64,000 nucleotides of DNA from NCBI GenBank assembly GCA_017557665.1, contig JAFYYI010000083.1, positions 30,189-94,188 on the forward strand. The letters are read 5' to 3'. How positions within the stretch are numbered: the first letter of the stretch is position 1; every line of letters starts with the position of its first letter. The notes beneath the pieces were generated by a model. The model did not search any database. It saw only the letters and a program-made list of their open reading frames with translations, and was not told the origin of the DNA. The translations under genes and the position numbers were made by a program. This DNA is from Muribaculaceae bacterium. GTDB taxonomy: Bacteria > Bacteroidota > Bacteroidia > Bacteroidales > Muribaculaceae. Of this stretch, positions 36,385 through 46,153 are shown piece after piece.

Positions 36385-39300
36385 ATGAATAAACTTATCT
36401 ACCTCAAGACACTGGCCGCCATTGTGGCGTGTCTTGCACTGGCGTTGCCTGCCAGTGCCTACAGTTTTGTGAAGGACGGCATCTACTACAATGTCAGCGG
36501 CACCAGTGCCAATGTTACCTATAAAGATGCCAATTACAACAGTTACAGCGGCACTGTAATCATTCCCGCCACCGTGACCAATGGCGGGACCACCTACAAT
36601 GTCAGGTCCATCGGCCCGTCGGCGTTTCAGAATTGCACTAATCTGAGGCGTGTGGTATTGCCCAACACGATTGAGTACCTGATGAACAATGCTTTCCAGA
36701 ACTGCACAGGACTTACCAACATTACCCTCCCAGCCTCGGTATACACCATTTACAACAATGTGTTTGATGGTTGCACTGGATTGAAGTCTGTCATTTGTCT
36801 GAATCCCAATGCTCGCCCATGCTATACCAACAACTTCAGCACCACGACCTATTCCGTTGCCAAGCTTATCGTGCCGCAGGGCAGCCTAAATGCCTATCAG
36901 GCGGCCACCGATGCCTGGGGCAATTTCAGTAGTATCGAGGAAATATCATGCGATTTTGTTGAGGATGCCATCTTCTATAACATTTTGAACGACAATATGG
37001 TAGAAGTCACAAATGTTGTCCGGGGCGCCGAGGCCTACAGCGGTAACATCGTTATTCCCCAAACCGTCACTCACAGCGGCACCACCTATACTGTTGTAGC
37101 CGTAGGGAATGAAGCATTCTATTATGGTCACCAATTATATACCCTGGAACTCCCCTCCACTGTCAACAGTATTGGCAATTATGCCTTCTATGAATGCATC
37201 AATCTGGAAAGCGTGAACATTCCTGAGGGCGTCCAATATCTCAACTACTGCACCTTTGCACATTGCCGCGCGTTGAGCGACATCAACATCCCCTCAAGCG
37301 TGACGTGGATTGCCCAAAATTGCTTCTATGGGTGCACCACCCTGTCAAGCATCAGGTGTAAGGCAGCGAGTCCTCCGATGTGTGTTGACAGCAGTTGTTT
37401 CCCTTCAGAGGCCTATGACGAAGCATCGCTTTATGTCCCCGCGGGGTCATTGAACGCATATCGATCAGCGTCGGTGTGGCAGAATTTCAACAATATTGTC
37501 CAACAGTATTATGATTTTGAGGCCAATGGCATCTACTATATCATCACCGGACCTAACACAGCAAGCGTGACCTTCAAGGACAGCAACTACAACAGTTACA
37601 GCGGCAGCGTGAATGTGCCTTCAACGGTGGTTCATCAGGGTAAGACCTACACCGTTACCGCAGTGGGGCGCGGGGCATTCTATCGATGCGAGAACTTGAC
37701 CTCGGTCAGCCTTCCCAACACGGTTACCATGCTGGACTATGCTGCCTTCGCCAACTCCGGCCTGACATCGCTTTCAATACCGCAGAGTGTGACCACCCTG
37801 GGTGAATTCTGTTTCCAGGGCTGCTCTTCACTGGTAAGCATCAACTTGCCCAATGGCATTACCAGCATTCCCCGCCAATGTTTCACCAATTGTACGTCAT
37901 TGCAATCAATCACCATTCCCGGTAGCGCCAAGGTCATCTACTACTACGCCTTCTATAATTGTACGGCATTAGAGAATCTAACTATCCAAAATGGTGTTGA
38001 AAGCATCCTGTATGCAGCTTTCGCTACATGCGCGTTTCAGTCGGTCACTATCCCTGCCAGTGTGACAACAATTGAGGAGCATGCATTCGATAATTGCACC
38101 TCAATAAGCGCCTTCTATGTCAACAGTAGCAATACCCACTTCTGCTCGGTTGACGGTGTGCTGTTCACTGCCGAGATGGATACCTTGAAGCAATATCCTC
38201 CCCAAAAATCGCTGTCATACTACCAAGTTCCTGTAGGAGTGAAGGTGATTGATAGCGGTGCTTTCAGTTCTTGTTATCGCTTGGAAGGCATCACCCTCGT
38301 TGAAGGTCTTGAGAACATAGGTGTGTCAGCATTTGCTGACTGCAGCAGTCTGACCGTGATGACTATACCCGCTAGTGTCCGCGAAATCGGCATTGCCGCT
38401 TTCACCTACTGCTATAACTTGAGAAGCATCAATGTGAAAGACGAAAACCAAAATTACATGTCGGATGACGGAGTGCTCTATACCAAAGACGGCAAAATCA
38501 TTCTTCAGTATCCTTGCGCCCGTCCTGACAAGCATTATTCAATCCTCAACACAACCGACAGCATCAACGATTACGCTTTCACAGAAAATGCTTATCTCAA
38601 GTCAATCTATCTGCCTTCAGGCATCAAAAGCATTCCCGAGCGGACGTTTTTCAGGGCCCATTTGGAGCGTGTGGTTGCTGATGAGGGATTGGAGCATATC
38701 GGGACAAACGCATTTGCCGGTTGCTATGATATGAAGAGCGTCTATCTGCCATCGACCCTTTCCCATATTGATGACCTGGCGTTCCAAGTCAATACCGCGA
38801 TTGAGCAGATAACTTTTGCCGGCACAACACCACCAACATTAGGGGACAATCCTTTCTATGGTGTGGGATACAATGCCGATGAATGTAAAGTTTATGTACC
38901 CAGCAGTGCCCTGAACAACTACCAATCACTTAATTGGAACTCAGAGGAGTTCAACAGCACTTTCACTCCGATTTCATTAGTCTCGAGTGGCGATGAATTC
39001 ACTGTCGATAGCCTCAAGTTCACAGTAACTGACAATAACCTGAAGGTTAAAGTGAGTGATATTACCAGCGATAATTTGGTTGACCCGGGCATTCCGCCCA
39101 AGGTGGCATACCAGGGCCAGTTGTGCACCGTGACCATGCTGCAAGACCATGTATTTTTCAACCTCAGCAAGATGATTCGTGCCGAGGTGCCCTTTACCGT
39201 TGAGCTGATTGATGATTACGCATTCTATAACTGCAAGAATCTGGAAAAGCTCACCGTGAGGGATGGTGTCAAGCAGATTAACGGTTATGCTTTCGCACAC

Positions 39301-40860
39301 ATTAACAAACTGACCAGTATTAATATCCCGGCCAGTGTGGACAGTATCAGGGGCGATGCATTCACCTATGACCCTGCCTTGCGCTCGATTAATGTTTCAA
39401 GTGCAAACAGCAAGTACACCAGTGTGGACGGCATCCTGTTCTCGAAGGACAAGAAGAGTCTGTTGGCATTTGCCGATGGTTATGGCACGAGGTATACCGT
39501 TCCCGATGGTACCCAGGTGATTGGTAGCGAAGCCTTCCGCGGCGCATCGGCTTTGGAATCCATCACTATGCCTAATTTCCTCAAGACGATTGAATCATTG
39601 GCATTCCTAGACTGCACGTCAATTACCGAAGTCCAGGTGCCTCATGGAGTGACAAGCATTGAACTTTCGGCTTTCAATGGCTGCACGGCGTTGATGTTTG
39701 CCGACCTGCCCGCCACGCTGACCTCGATGGGTTACAGTGTCTTCAATAACACACCCAGTCTGGCACGACTCAATGTCAGAGCCACAACCCCGCCCATGTG
39801 CCACACAAAATATGAACCACGCACCGGCAACTACTATTGGACCTTCGCCGAGTACAACTTCACCAACGTGCAACTGGTGGTACCCGCAGGGTGCGCCAAT
39901 GCTTACAGCAACGCCTTTACCTGGAAGAATTTCACCCACATCAGCGAGACCGACTTCCCGACCTTCTTCATCCGCGGTGACGTGAATGGAGACGGAGAGG
40001 TCAATATCAGCGATGGCATCGCGCTCATCAATGGCATTCTGAACGACAACTTCTCCAACATCAACATGGATGCCGCCGATACCAATGAAGACGGTGACGT
40101 GAACATCAGCGACGCCATCACGCTCATCAACTACGTGTTGAATGAAACATGGCCCGAGCCGCGTCCCATCGACATGTGGTACCTTTGGGGCAATTTCATC
40201 GGTTCCAGTCCATGGGGCGACATCTACGACAACCACCTGTTGGGCATTAGCGCCCTGCCTCTGTATCCCGTCGGGGATTTCAACAGTCAGGGCAAGGGCA
40301 CGCTCTCATGGACAGGCTTTGTCCCTCGCATGAGTTTCACAATCACCCACAATCTGAGCAGCTATGACGATATCGTTAGCGAGATGTGGGTGGTCAACAA
40401 CTCTACTGGCCAATACTGTGTGCGTGATATGACTGATGAGGACCCCAACTACAGCTCTTTGCTACTCGATCAGGGCTACTACACCATCACACTCAATACA
40501 CAAACCATGACCCTAACCATTGAGCCGTATCTCTCAACGATTTACTACTATGAATCAATCAATATGCCCGGGTATTATAACGATTGGGATAACACAGCCA
40601 ATGCTATGGATCCCGTGAATGAGTACAGATTGGGAGTTGAGAACCACGACTGGTGGGTTGACGATTTTACGATAGCCTACGATGGCTACGCTGGTCAAAT
40701 GAAGTTCTGCTTGTTCGACGATTGGTCCACTAACTGGGGCTCAAATGAGTTCCCCTATGGCAAAGGATTACAGGACGGACAGAACATTCCGGGCCAACCA
40801 GGTACTTACACGGTGTTCTTCAACGACATCACTGGACAGTACAATTTCATCAAAAAATAA
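36385..40860 (+). CDS. BspA-type leucine-rich-repeat surface protein with dockerin-like module
   Basis: About 1491 residues. A signal peptide (ending LPASAYS) is followed by many BspA-type LRR_5 repeats of about 23 residues with pattern I..AF..C..L..I.IP..V..I (about 60-1170), interrupted by three or four copies of an F..DGIYYNI...V beta-module. Residues about 1197-1250 form a tandem EF-hand dockerin-like module (DVNGDGEVNISD, DTNEDGDVNISD). A C-terminal beta domain of about 240 residues resembles SusE/SusF-type glycan-binding modules (YLWGNFIGSS...). No T9SS tail is evident. The start is ATG at 36385, not the upstream TTG. It is probably a cell-surface binding protein. Confidence 0.87.
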   Translation: MNKLIYLKTLAAIVACLALALPASAYSFVKDGIYYNVSGTSANVTYKDANYNSYSGTVIIPATVTNGGTTYNVRSIGPSAFQNCTNLRRVVLPNTIEYLMNNAFQNCTGLTNITLPASVYTIYNNVFDGCTGLKSVICLNPNARPCYTNNFSTTTYSVAKLIVPQGSLNAYQAATDAWGNFSSIEEISCDFVEDAIFYNILNDNMVEVTNVVRGAEAYSGNIVIPQTVTHSGTTYTVVAVGNEAFYYGHQLYTLELPSTVNSIGNYAFYECINLESVNIPEGVQYLNYCTFAHCRALSDINIPSSVTWIAQNCFYGCTTLSSIRCKAASPPMCVDSSCFPSEAYDEASLYVPAGSLNAYRSASVWQNFNNIVQQYYDFEANGIYYIITGPNTASVTFKDSNYNSYSGSVNVPSTVVHQGKTYTVTAVGRGAFYRCENLTSVSLPNTVTMLDYAAFANSGLTSLSIPQSVTTLGEFCFQGCSSLVSINLPNGITSIPRQCFTNCTSLQSITIPGSAKVIYYYAFYNCTALENLTIQNGVESILYAAFATCAFQSVTIPASVTTIEEHAFDNCTSISAFYVNSSNTHFCSVDGVLFTAEMDTLKQYPPQKSLSYYQVPVGVKVIDSGAFSSCYRLEGITLVEGLENIGVSAFADCSSLTVMTIPASVREIGIAAFTYCYNLRSINVKDENQNYMSDDGVLYTKDGKIILQYPCARPDKHYSILNTTDSINDYAFTENAYLKSIYLPSGIKSIPERTFFRAHLERVVADEGLEHIGTNAFAGCYDMKSVYLPSTLSHIDDLAFQVNTAIEQITFAGTTPPTLGDNPFYGVGYNADECKVYVPSSALNNYQSLNWNSEEFNSTFTPISLVSSGDEFTVDSLKFTVTDNNLKVKVSDITSDNLVDPGIPPKVAYQGQLCTVTMLQDHVFFNLSKMIRAEVPFTVELIDDYAFYNCKNLEKLTVRDGVKQINGYAFAHINKLTSINIPASVDSIRGDAFTYDPALRSINVSSANSKYTSVDGILFSKDKKSLLAFADGYGTRYTVPDGTQVIGSEAFRGASALESITMPNFLKTIESLAFLDCTSITEVQVPHGVTSIELSAFNGCTALMFADLPATLTSMGYSVFNNTPSLARLNVRATTPPMCHTKYEPRTGNYYWTFAEYNFTNVQLVVPAGCANAYSNAFTWKNFTHISETDFPTFFIRGDVNGDGEVNISDGIALINGILNDNFSNINMDAADTNEDGDVNISDAITLINYVLNETWPEPRPIDMWYLWGNFIGSSPWGDIYDNHLLGISALPLYPVGDFNSQGKGTLSWTGFVPRMSFTITHNLSSYDDIVSEMWVVNNSTGQYCVRDMTDEDPNYSSLLLDQGYYTITLNTQTMTLTIEPYLSTIYYYESINMPGYYNDWDNTANAMDPVNEYRLGVENHDWWVDDFTIAYDGYAGQMKFCLFDDWSTNWGSNEFPYGKGLQDGQNIPGQPGTYTVFFNDITGQYNFIKK

Positions 40861-40876
40861 CGCACAACATCTATTC

Positions 40877-40912
40877 AATGAGGGTATTAGAATTCTAATG
40901 CCCTCATTTTTC
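40877..40912 (+). terminator. Terminator of the giant LRR gene
   Basis: AATGAGGG...CCCTCATT with an inner ATTAGAATTCTAAT palindrome, followed by TTTTT. Confidence 0.85.
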
Positions 40913-40979
40913 ATATACAGCAATGGCCAACTTTTTTAAATAATGTCAATAAAGTGGGGACATATTGCCAAAAATACCG

Positions 40980-40987
40980 TATCTTTG
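40980..40987 (+). promoter_or_regulatory. Promoter of the GSCFA gene and downstream operon
   Basis: TATCTTTG, 29 bases before the ATG at 41017. The genes that follow up to about 47097 are joined by overlaps or short gaps. Confidence 0.6.
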
Positions 40988-41016
40988 TCAGTTAAAACAA
41001 CCATTTTAAGTTTCAG

Positions 41017-42000
41017 ATGGAGTTCAGGACGACAGTCAAGACAGGCGAGAACCGCGGCATTCTGCATCACAGCGACAGCGTGGTGCTGCTGGGATCATGC
41101 TTCAGCGACAGCATTGGAGCCAAGATGCGTGGTGCGTTTATCCGTGCCACGGTCAACCCCATGGGTACGCTCTACAACCCGATGAGTATCGCGCGTGGCG
41201 TGAAACGGCTGATTGCTGATGAACCTGTCGCCGGCCAAACCCTGTTCATGCAGAGCGGCGTGTGGAACAGTTTTGATTTCCACTCACGTCACTCCCTGCC
41301 CGACAAGCAGGCGACCATCGATCAGATGAACCGCCGCATCGAGCAAGGGCATCAGGCCTTGAAACAGGCGCAGTTGCTCACCATCACCCTGGGCACAGCC
41401 ATCGTCTATCGCTTGAAAGCCTCGGGCGAGGTCGTTGCCAACTGTCACAAGGTGCCGCAGCACGAGTTTGAACGCACGATGGCAACCGTCCCCGAGATGG
41501 TCCAGGAACTCGACACGATGCTCAACGCCCTGCATGCGTTCAACCCAGACCTTCACGTCATCTTCACCGTGAGCCCCATCCGTCACGTTGCCGATGGACT
41601 TGACACCAACTCGTTGAGCAAGGCTCTGTTGCGTGTCGCCATTCACGAGGTGATGGCTCGGCACCGTGACTACTGCGACTACTTCCCCGCCTACGAAATC
41701 ATGCTGGACGACCTGAGGGATTACCGCTTCTACGCCAGCGACATGGTACACCCGAGCGACGTGGCGGTGGAATACATCTGGCAGGCGTTCCAGGCGACCT
41801 ACCTTGACGACCGCAGCGCCCTTGCCGTGGCGCGTTGTGAACGTGTACACAAGCGACTGCAACATCGTCCCATGAGCACCAACCGCGACACGGTGGAGCG
41901 TTTCAACAATGACACGGCCAACGTGGTGCGCAACCTCATCAAGGAATACCCCTATCTGGCCGAGAATCCTGAACTGAAGGGGTTGACAGTTAATAGTTAA
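41017..42000 (+). CDS. GSCFA-domain protein (SGNH-hydrolase-like)
   Basis: 327 residues with the eponymous motif as GSCFSDSIG near residue 27. The GSCFA family belongs to the SGNH/GDSL hydrolase superfamily; the Ser-Cys-containing motif corresponds to the nucleophile block, and DMVHPSDVA near residue 245 to the Asp-His block. The substrate is unknown. The last six codons lie inside a heptamer array (from 41983), so the C-terminus (GLTVNS) appears to be repeat-derived. It precedes murF-alr by 33 bases. Confidence 0.86.
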   Translation: MEFRTTVKTGENRGILHHSDSVVLLGSCFSDSIGAKMRGAFIRATVNPMGTLYNPMSIARGVKRLIADEPVAGQTLFMQSGVWNSFDFHSRHSLPDKQATIDQMNRRIEQGHQALKQAQLLTITLGTAIVYRLKASGEVVANCHKVPQHEFERTMATVPEMVQELDTMLNALHAFNPDLHVIFTVSPIRHVADGLDTNSLSKALLRVAIHEVMARHRDYCDYFPAYEIMLDDLRDYRFYASDMVHPSDVAVEYIWQAFQATYLDDRSALAVARCERVHKRLQHRPMSTNRDTVERFNNDTANVVRNLIKEYPYLAENPELKGLTVNS

Positions 42001-42024
42001 CAGTAGGGAACTGAAGACTAAAAA
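41983..42024. repeat. 7-bp repeat array across the GSCFA stop codon
   Basis: TTGACAG, TTAATAG, TTAACAG, TAGGGAA, CTGAAGA, CTAAAAA in 7-bp register, starting inside the coding sequence and ending 9 bases before the murF-alr ATG. Confidence 0.65.
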
Positions 42025-42033
42025 ACAAGGGAA

Positions 42034-44523
42034 ATGAACTATTCGATTACAGAGATATACAATGTGCTGGAAGTGACCGGCGGACAAATCGTTGACGAAG
42101 ATGCCATCGTCAGCCAGTTGCTGACCGACTCACGGTCACTCACCTCACCCGAAGAGACCATCTTCTTCGCGCTGCGCACCGAGGGCGGCGACGGCCACAA
42201 CTTTATCCCCGACCTCTATGGCAAGGGTGTGCGCAACTTTGTCGTTGCCAGCGACTATTATGCTATGCCCGAGTACAGTGCTGCCAACTATATCGCCGTG
42301 GATTCTCCGCTGGATGCGTTGCAGACACTGGCCACCTTCCACCGCAGGCGTTTCCGCGAACTGCCCGTCATCGGCATCACCGGCAGCCGCGGCAAGACCA
42401 CCGTCAAGGAATGGCTCTACCAGCTGCTCAAGGAGGATTACCGCATCGTGCGCTCGCCGCGCAGCTACAATTCCCAGATCGGTGTTCCCTTGTCGTTGTG
42501 GGACATCGACAACAACACCGACCTCGCCATCATCGAAGCCGGCATCTCGACAACAGGCGAGATGGACAACCTGCAGGCCATGATTCGCCCCACCATCGGC
42601 ATCATCACCAACCTGGGCAGCGAGCATAACGACGGTTTTGCCTCAATGGAACAGAAAGCCCAGGAAAAGGCCAAAATCCTGTTCAACTGCGAATGTGTCG
42701 TCTATCAGGCTGATGACCCGCTGGTGACCCACACCATCGCTCCCCTGGTCGAGAGCGACGTGGCCCTGGGCATGTCGTGGTCACGCAACCACTGTGATGC
42801 ACCGCTGCAAGTGGACCGCACCGACCGCACCGAGAACGCCACCACCCTGCACTATACCTATGATGATGAATCCAGCGAGGTCACCATACCTTTCACCTCT
42901 GACCGAGACCTGGACAATGCCATTACTTGCCTGGCAGTGCTGCTGCACCTGGGAATGGACCGCGAAGTCATCTCCGAGCGCATGGCAGTGCTCACGCCGG
43001 TAGGCACACGTCTCAACGTCATCGAGGGTGTGAACGACTGCACGGTGATTGTGGACAGCTACACCAGCGACTACAACTCCCTGACGCCGGCCTTGAACTT
43101 CATGACGCGCCGTGCCGGCAATCGCCCGTGCACCGTCATCCTGAGCGACCTGAGCAACGAGAGTTACAGCGGCGACGAACTGTACATCCGCGTGAGTGAG
43201 TTGCTCAAGACCAAGCGAGTGAACCGCCTCATCGGCATCGGCAAGGACATGTGCCGCTACCAGCGCTATTTCAGCGACGTGCCGCAGTCCCATTTCTTTG
43301 ACGACACGCAGGACTTCATTAGCCACTTCGCCAAGGGAGACTTCGACGACGAGACCATCCTCATCAAGGGTGACCCACGGTTCGGTTTCAGCCAGATCAT
43401 CAACCTGCTGGAAGCCAAGGAGCATATCACCGTCATGGAGGTGGACCTGAATGCCCTCGCCCACAATTTCAAGTTCTTCAAGTCGCTCATCAAACCCAGC
43501 ACCAAGACCATCGGCATGGTCAAGGCCAGCGGTTATGGCGCCGGCAGTTACGAGATTGCCAAGACGCTGCAGGACTGCGGCTGCGACTACCTCGCTGTCG
43601 CCGTGCAGGACGAGGGTGTGGAACTGCGCAAGGCGAGCATCACCATGCCCGTTATCGTGCTCAATCCTAACGGTGTGAACTACAAGGCGATGTTCCAGTA
43701 CAAGCTGGAACCCGAGCTTTACAACCTGGATATGGCTCATGACCTCATCAAGGAGGGAAAACGCTATGGCGTGAAAGGTTTTCCCGTTCACATCAAGATT
43801 GACAGCGGCATGCACCGCCTGGGCTTTACCCGGGACCAGCTGCCCGAACTCATCGCGATGCTCAAGAGCCAGGACGTCATCACTCCGGCCTCGGTGTTCA
43901 CCCACCTGAGTGTCGCCGACGAGCCAGATCAGGACGCCTACACCCAGGCACAGTTTGACTACTTTGATGATTGCAGCCAACTGCTGTTGCAGTCATTCGA
44001 CCATCATATCATGCGCCACGCCCTCAACACGAGCGGCATCGTGCGCTTCCCCGAGCACCAGTACGACATGGTGCGCATCGGTATCGGCCTTTACGGCATT
44101 CGCACGTTGTTTGATGGCAGTGAGGACTCACTGAAACCCGTTTCGGCACTGCGTTCCATCATCATCAGCATCAAGGAATGGCCCGCCGGAACCACCGTGG
44201 GCTACAGCCGCCGCGGCGTGCTTGAACGCGACAGCCGCATCGCCACAGTCAACATCGGCTATGCCGACGGCTTTGACCGCCACTTTGGCAACGGACATGC
44301 CAGCATGTGGGTGAGCGGCAAGTTGTGTCCCACTGTGGGCAACGTGTGCATGGATGCTGTGATGATCGACGTGACCGATGTGCCCTGCAAGGTGGGCGAT
44401 ACGGTCGAGATATTCGGCGAGCACGTGCCCGTCGAGCAGTTGAGCGAAGCACGCGGCACAATCCCCTACGAAATCCTGACCAGCATTTCGCCCCGCGTGA
44501 AGCGCGTTTATTATCGAGAATGA
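42034..44523 (+). CDS. murF-alr: Bifunctional MurF ligase / alanine racemase
   Basis: 829 residues in two enzymes. The N-terminal half (about 1-455) is a Mur ligase with the ATP loop GITGSRGKTT. It adds D-Ala-D-Ala to UDP-MurNAc-tripeptide, although its GKT-distal motifs are divergent. The C-terminal half (about 460-829) is a PLP alanine racemase with VKASGYGAGS (Lys497) and GYSRRG plus VNIGYADGF. The fusion couples D-Ala supply to its use and is characteristic of Bacteroidota. Its stop overlaps the next ATG (ATGA). Confidence 0.95.
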   Translation: MNYSITEIYNVLEVTGGQIVDEDAIVSQLLTDSRSLTSPEETIFFALRTEGGDGHNFIPDLYGKGVRNFVVASDYYAMPEYSAANYIAVDSPLDALQTLATFHRRRFRELPVIGITGSRGKTTVKEWLYQLLKEDYRIVRSPRSYNSQIGVPLSLWDIDNNTDLAIIEAGISTTGEMDNLQAMIRPTIGIITNLGSEHNDGFASMEQKAQEKAKILFNCECVVYQADDPLVTHTIAPLVESDVALGMSWSRNHCDAPLQVDRTDRTENATTLHYTYDDESSEVTIPFTSDRDLDNAITCLAVLLHLGMDREVISERMAVLTPVGTRLNVIEGVNDCTVIVDSYTSDYNSLTPALNFMTRRAGNRPCTVILSDLSNESYSGDELYIRVSELLKTKRVNRLIGIGKDMCRYQRYFSDVPQSHFFDDTQDFISHFAKGDFDDETILIKGDPRFGFSQIINLLEAKEHITVMEVDLNALAHNFKFFKSLIKPSTKTIGMVKASGYGAGSYEIAKTLQDCGCDYLAVAVQDEGVELRKASITMPVIVLNPNGVNYKAMFQYKLEPELYNLDMAHDLIKEGKRYGVKGFPVHIKIDSGMHRLGFTRDQLPELIAMLKSQDVITPASVFTHLSVADEPDQDAYTQAQFDYFDDCSQLLLQSFDHHIMRHALNTSGIVRFPEHQYDMVRIGIGLYGIRTLFDGSEDSLKPVSALRSIIISIKEWPAGTTVGYSRRGVLERDSRIATVNIGYADGFDRHFGNGHASMWVSGKLCPTVGNVCMDAVMIDVTDVPCKVGDTVEIFGEHVPVEQLSEARGTIPYEILTSISPRVKRVYYRE

Positions 44524-45689
44524 CAATGAGCAAGAGAAACCACATATGGATGACATTGGCCTTGATGGTGTGCTGTGCCTTGAACGGATTCAGCCAGGAC
44601 ATTGAGGCTGGCGGCATCTACTATGACATCATCAGCGACACCCAGGTCGCTGTGACATCGGCCTACCACGACGGCAAGAACCACTACGAGGGATGCATCA
44701 TCCTCCCCGAGCGGGTCTACTGCGACGGCGTGAACTATGACGTGACGGCCATCGCCCCGAGGGCCTTTTGGCAGTCGGGCATAACCCAGATACAGATTCC
44801 CAACAGCGTCACCATGATTGGCGATGCCGCGTTTGCCGACGCCGAAAATCTGACCGACATCACCCTGCCCCTGGGACTGACCGCCGTGAGCCGCTATATG
44901 TTGGCAGGAACTGCCGTGAGCAGTGTGGTTTTGCCCGAGCGCGTGACATCTATCGGCAAGGGGGCCTTTGAAGACTGTTCACGTCTGAGCACCATCTACC
45001 TGCCCGCAACACTGCGGGTCATCGGCGACGGAGCGTTCGCCTATTGCACCAATCTGGCCGAGATTTATAGCGACTCCTCCACCCCACCCCAATTGAATGG
45101 CTCCCCCCTTGAAGGCTGTGAAGGCGTCAGCGTGATGCTGGCCGACGCTGCCACCAGCAACCGCTATCGCGACGATGCCGGTTGGGGCGACGAGGACCTG
45201 TTTTCGCTGTGGATTGACGAGGGGCTGGCAGTACTGCCCACCATGCAACAGGAATACCTGGGCGAACATTGGACCGCCCTCACCCTGGGCAACAAGCTGG
45301 CTTACAAGATTTACGGTCCGGACGGATATCTGTTGGCAGAGACTGCCGCCGACCGCTACTTCCTCCCCATCGGCGCCTTGAGCACTGATTATCTGGTAGT
45401 ACCCACGACGTTGATGTATGACGAGGAGGACCTGCAACTCGTGGCCACATCCGAGCCTACCGCCATCGAGGAAATCCAAGAGGAGACCAAACCCGAAATC
45501 AGCATCGTGAGCATTGACGGCACCATCTACATCGGCGGCGACACCCATGGCTTGTGGACCGCTATCTATGATGTGTATGGCAACCAGTGGTATGAAGGCT
45601 TCTCGACACGCAATTGGATCGGTCTGCCTGGACCGTGCGTGTATGTCGTTCGGGTGGGCGACACGGTCCGTAAAGTGATAGTGAACTGA
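44520..45689 (+). CDS. LRR (BspA-type) surface protein with T9SS-like C-terminal tail
   Basis: About 389 residues. The start is the ATG overlapping the murF-alr stop (or an ATG six bases later); an upstream open frame inside murF-alr is not coding. It has a signal peptide (ending NGFSQ), a short BspA-type LRR region (about 60-205), a linker domain, and a C-terminal segment of about 70 residues with the pattern ..AIYDVYGNQW...GLPGPCVYVVRVG...RKVIVN. This matches type A T9SS sorting domains (Y/F-D..G......L..G.Y.V...). It is probably exported and surface-attached. Placement inside a housekeeping operon is odd. Confidence 0.8.
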   Translation: MTMSKRNHIWMTLALMVCCALNGFSQDIEAGGIYYDIISDTQVAVTSAYHDGKNHYEGCIILPERVYCDGVNYDVTAIAPRAFWQSGITQIQIPNSVTMIGDAAFADAENLTDITLPLGLTAVSRYMLAGTAVSSVVLPERVTSIGKGAFEDCSRLSTIYLPATLRVIGDGAFAYCTNLAEIYSDSSTPPQLNGSPLEGCEGVSVMLADAATSNRYRDDAGWGDEDLFSLWIDEGLAVLPTMQQEYLGEHWTALTLGNKLAYKIYGPDGYLLAETAADRYFLPIGALSTDYLVVPTTLMYDEEDLQLVATSEPTAIEEIQEETKPEISIVSIDGTIYIGGDTHGLWTAIYDVYGNQWYEGFSTRNWIGLPGPCVYVVRVGDTVRKVIVN

Positions 45690-46153
45690 TGAAAACCGAG
45701 GATATCGACATCAGATACATGCGCATGGCGCTAGATGAGGCCCACAAGGCGCTTGAACGTGACGAGGTGCCCATCGGGGCCGTCATCGTGTGCAAGGGAC
45801 GCGTCATCGGGCGCGGCCACAACCTGACTGAGGCCCTGACCGACGTCACCGCCCATGCCGAGATGCAGGCCATTACTGCCGCGGCTTCTACATTGGGCGG
45901 CAAATACCTGACTGACTGCACCTTGTATGTCACTGTGGAACCCTGCCTGATGTGTGCAGGAGCGCTGGCGTGGAGCCAGATTCCGCGCATCGTCTATGGT
46001 GCCAGCGACGACAAGCGCGGCTACCACACCCAGTGTGCCTCGCCGTTCCATCCCAAGACCACCGTCACAGCAGGAGTGCTTGGCGACGAGTGCAGCCAAC
46101 TCATGACCAATTTTTTCAAGAAAAAACGACCACTTAAAACCAAGGAAAAATGA
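45689..46153 (+). CDS. tadA: tRNA-specific adenosine deaminase TadA
   Basis: 154 residues of the cytidine-deaminase fold. The zinc site HAE has His56 and catalytic Glu58, and PCLMC has Cys86 and Cys89. It converts A34 to inosine in tRNA-Arg(ACG). The ATG shares one base with the previous stop (TGATG), and its own stop overlaps the next ATG (ATGA), so the three genes are translationally coupled. A FolE- or guanine-deaminase role is less likely given the length and motifs. Confidence 0.93.
   Translation: MKTEDIDIRYMRMALDEAHKALERDEVPIGAVIVCKGRVIGRGHNLTEALTDVTAHAEMQAITAAASTLGGKYLTDCTLYVTVEPCLMCAGALAWSQIPRIVYGASDDKRGYHTQCASPFHPKTTVTAGVLGDECSQLMTNFFKKKRPLKTKEK

Noticed and set aside
42781..43980. 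A 399-codon minus-strand frame opposite murF-alr
   Set aside because: It is antisense to the conserved ligase/racemase, with the composition of a shadow frame.
44307..44519. An open frame extending the LRR protein into murF-alr
   Set aside because: It is out of frame inside the racemase domain; the signal peptide begins at 44520/44526.
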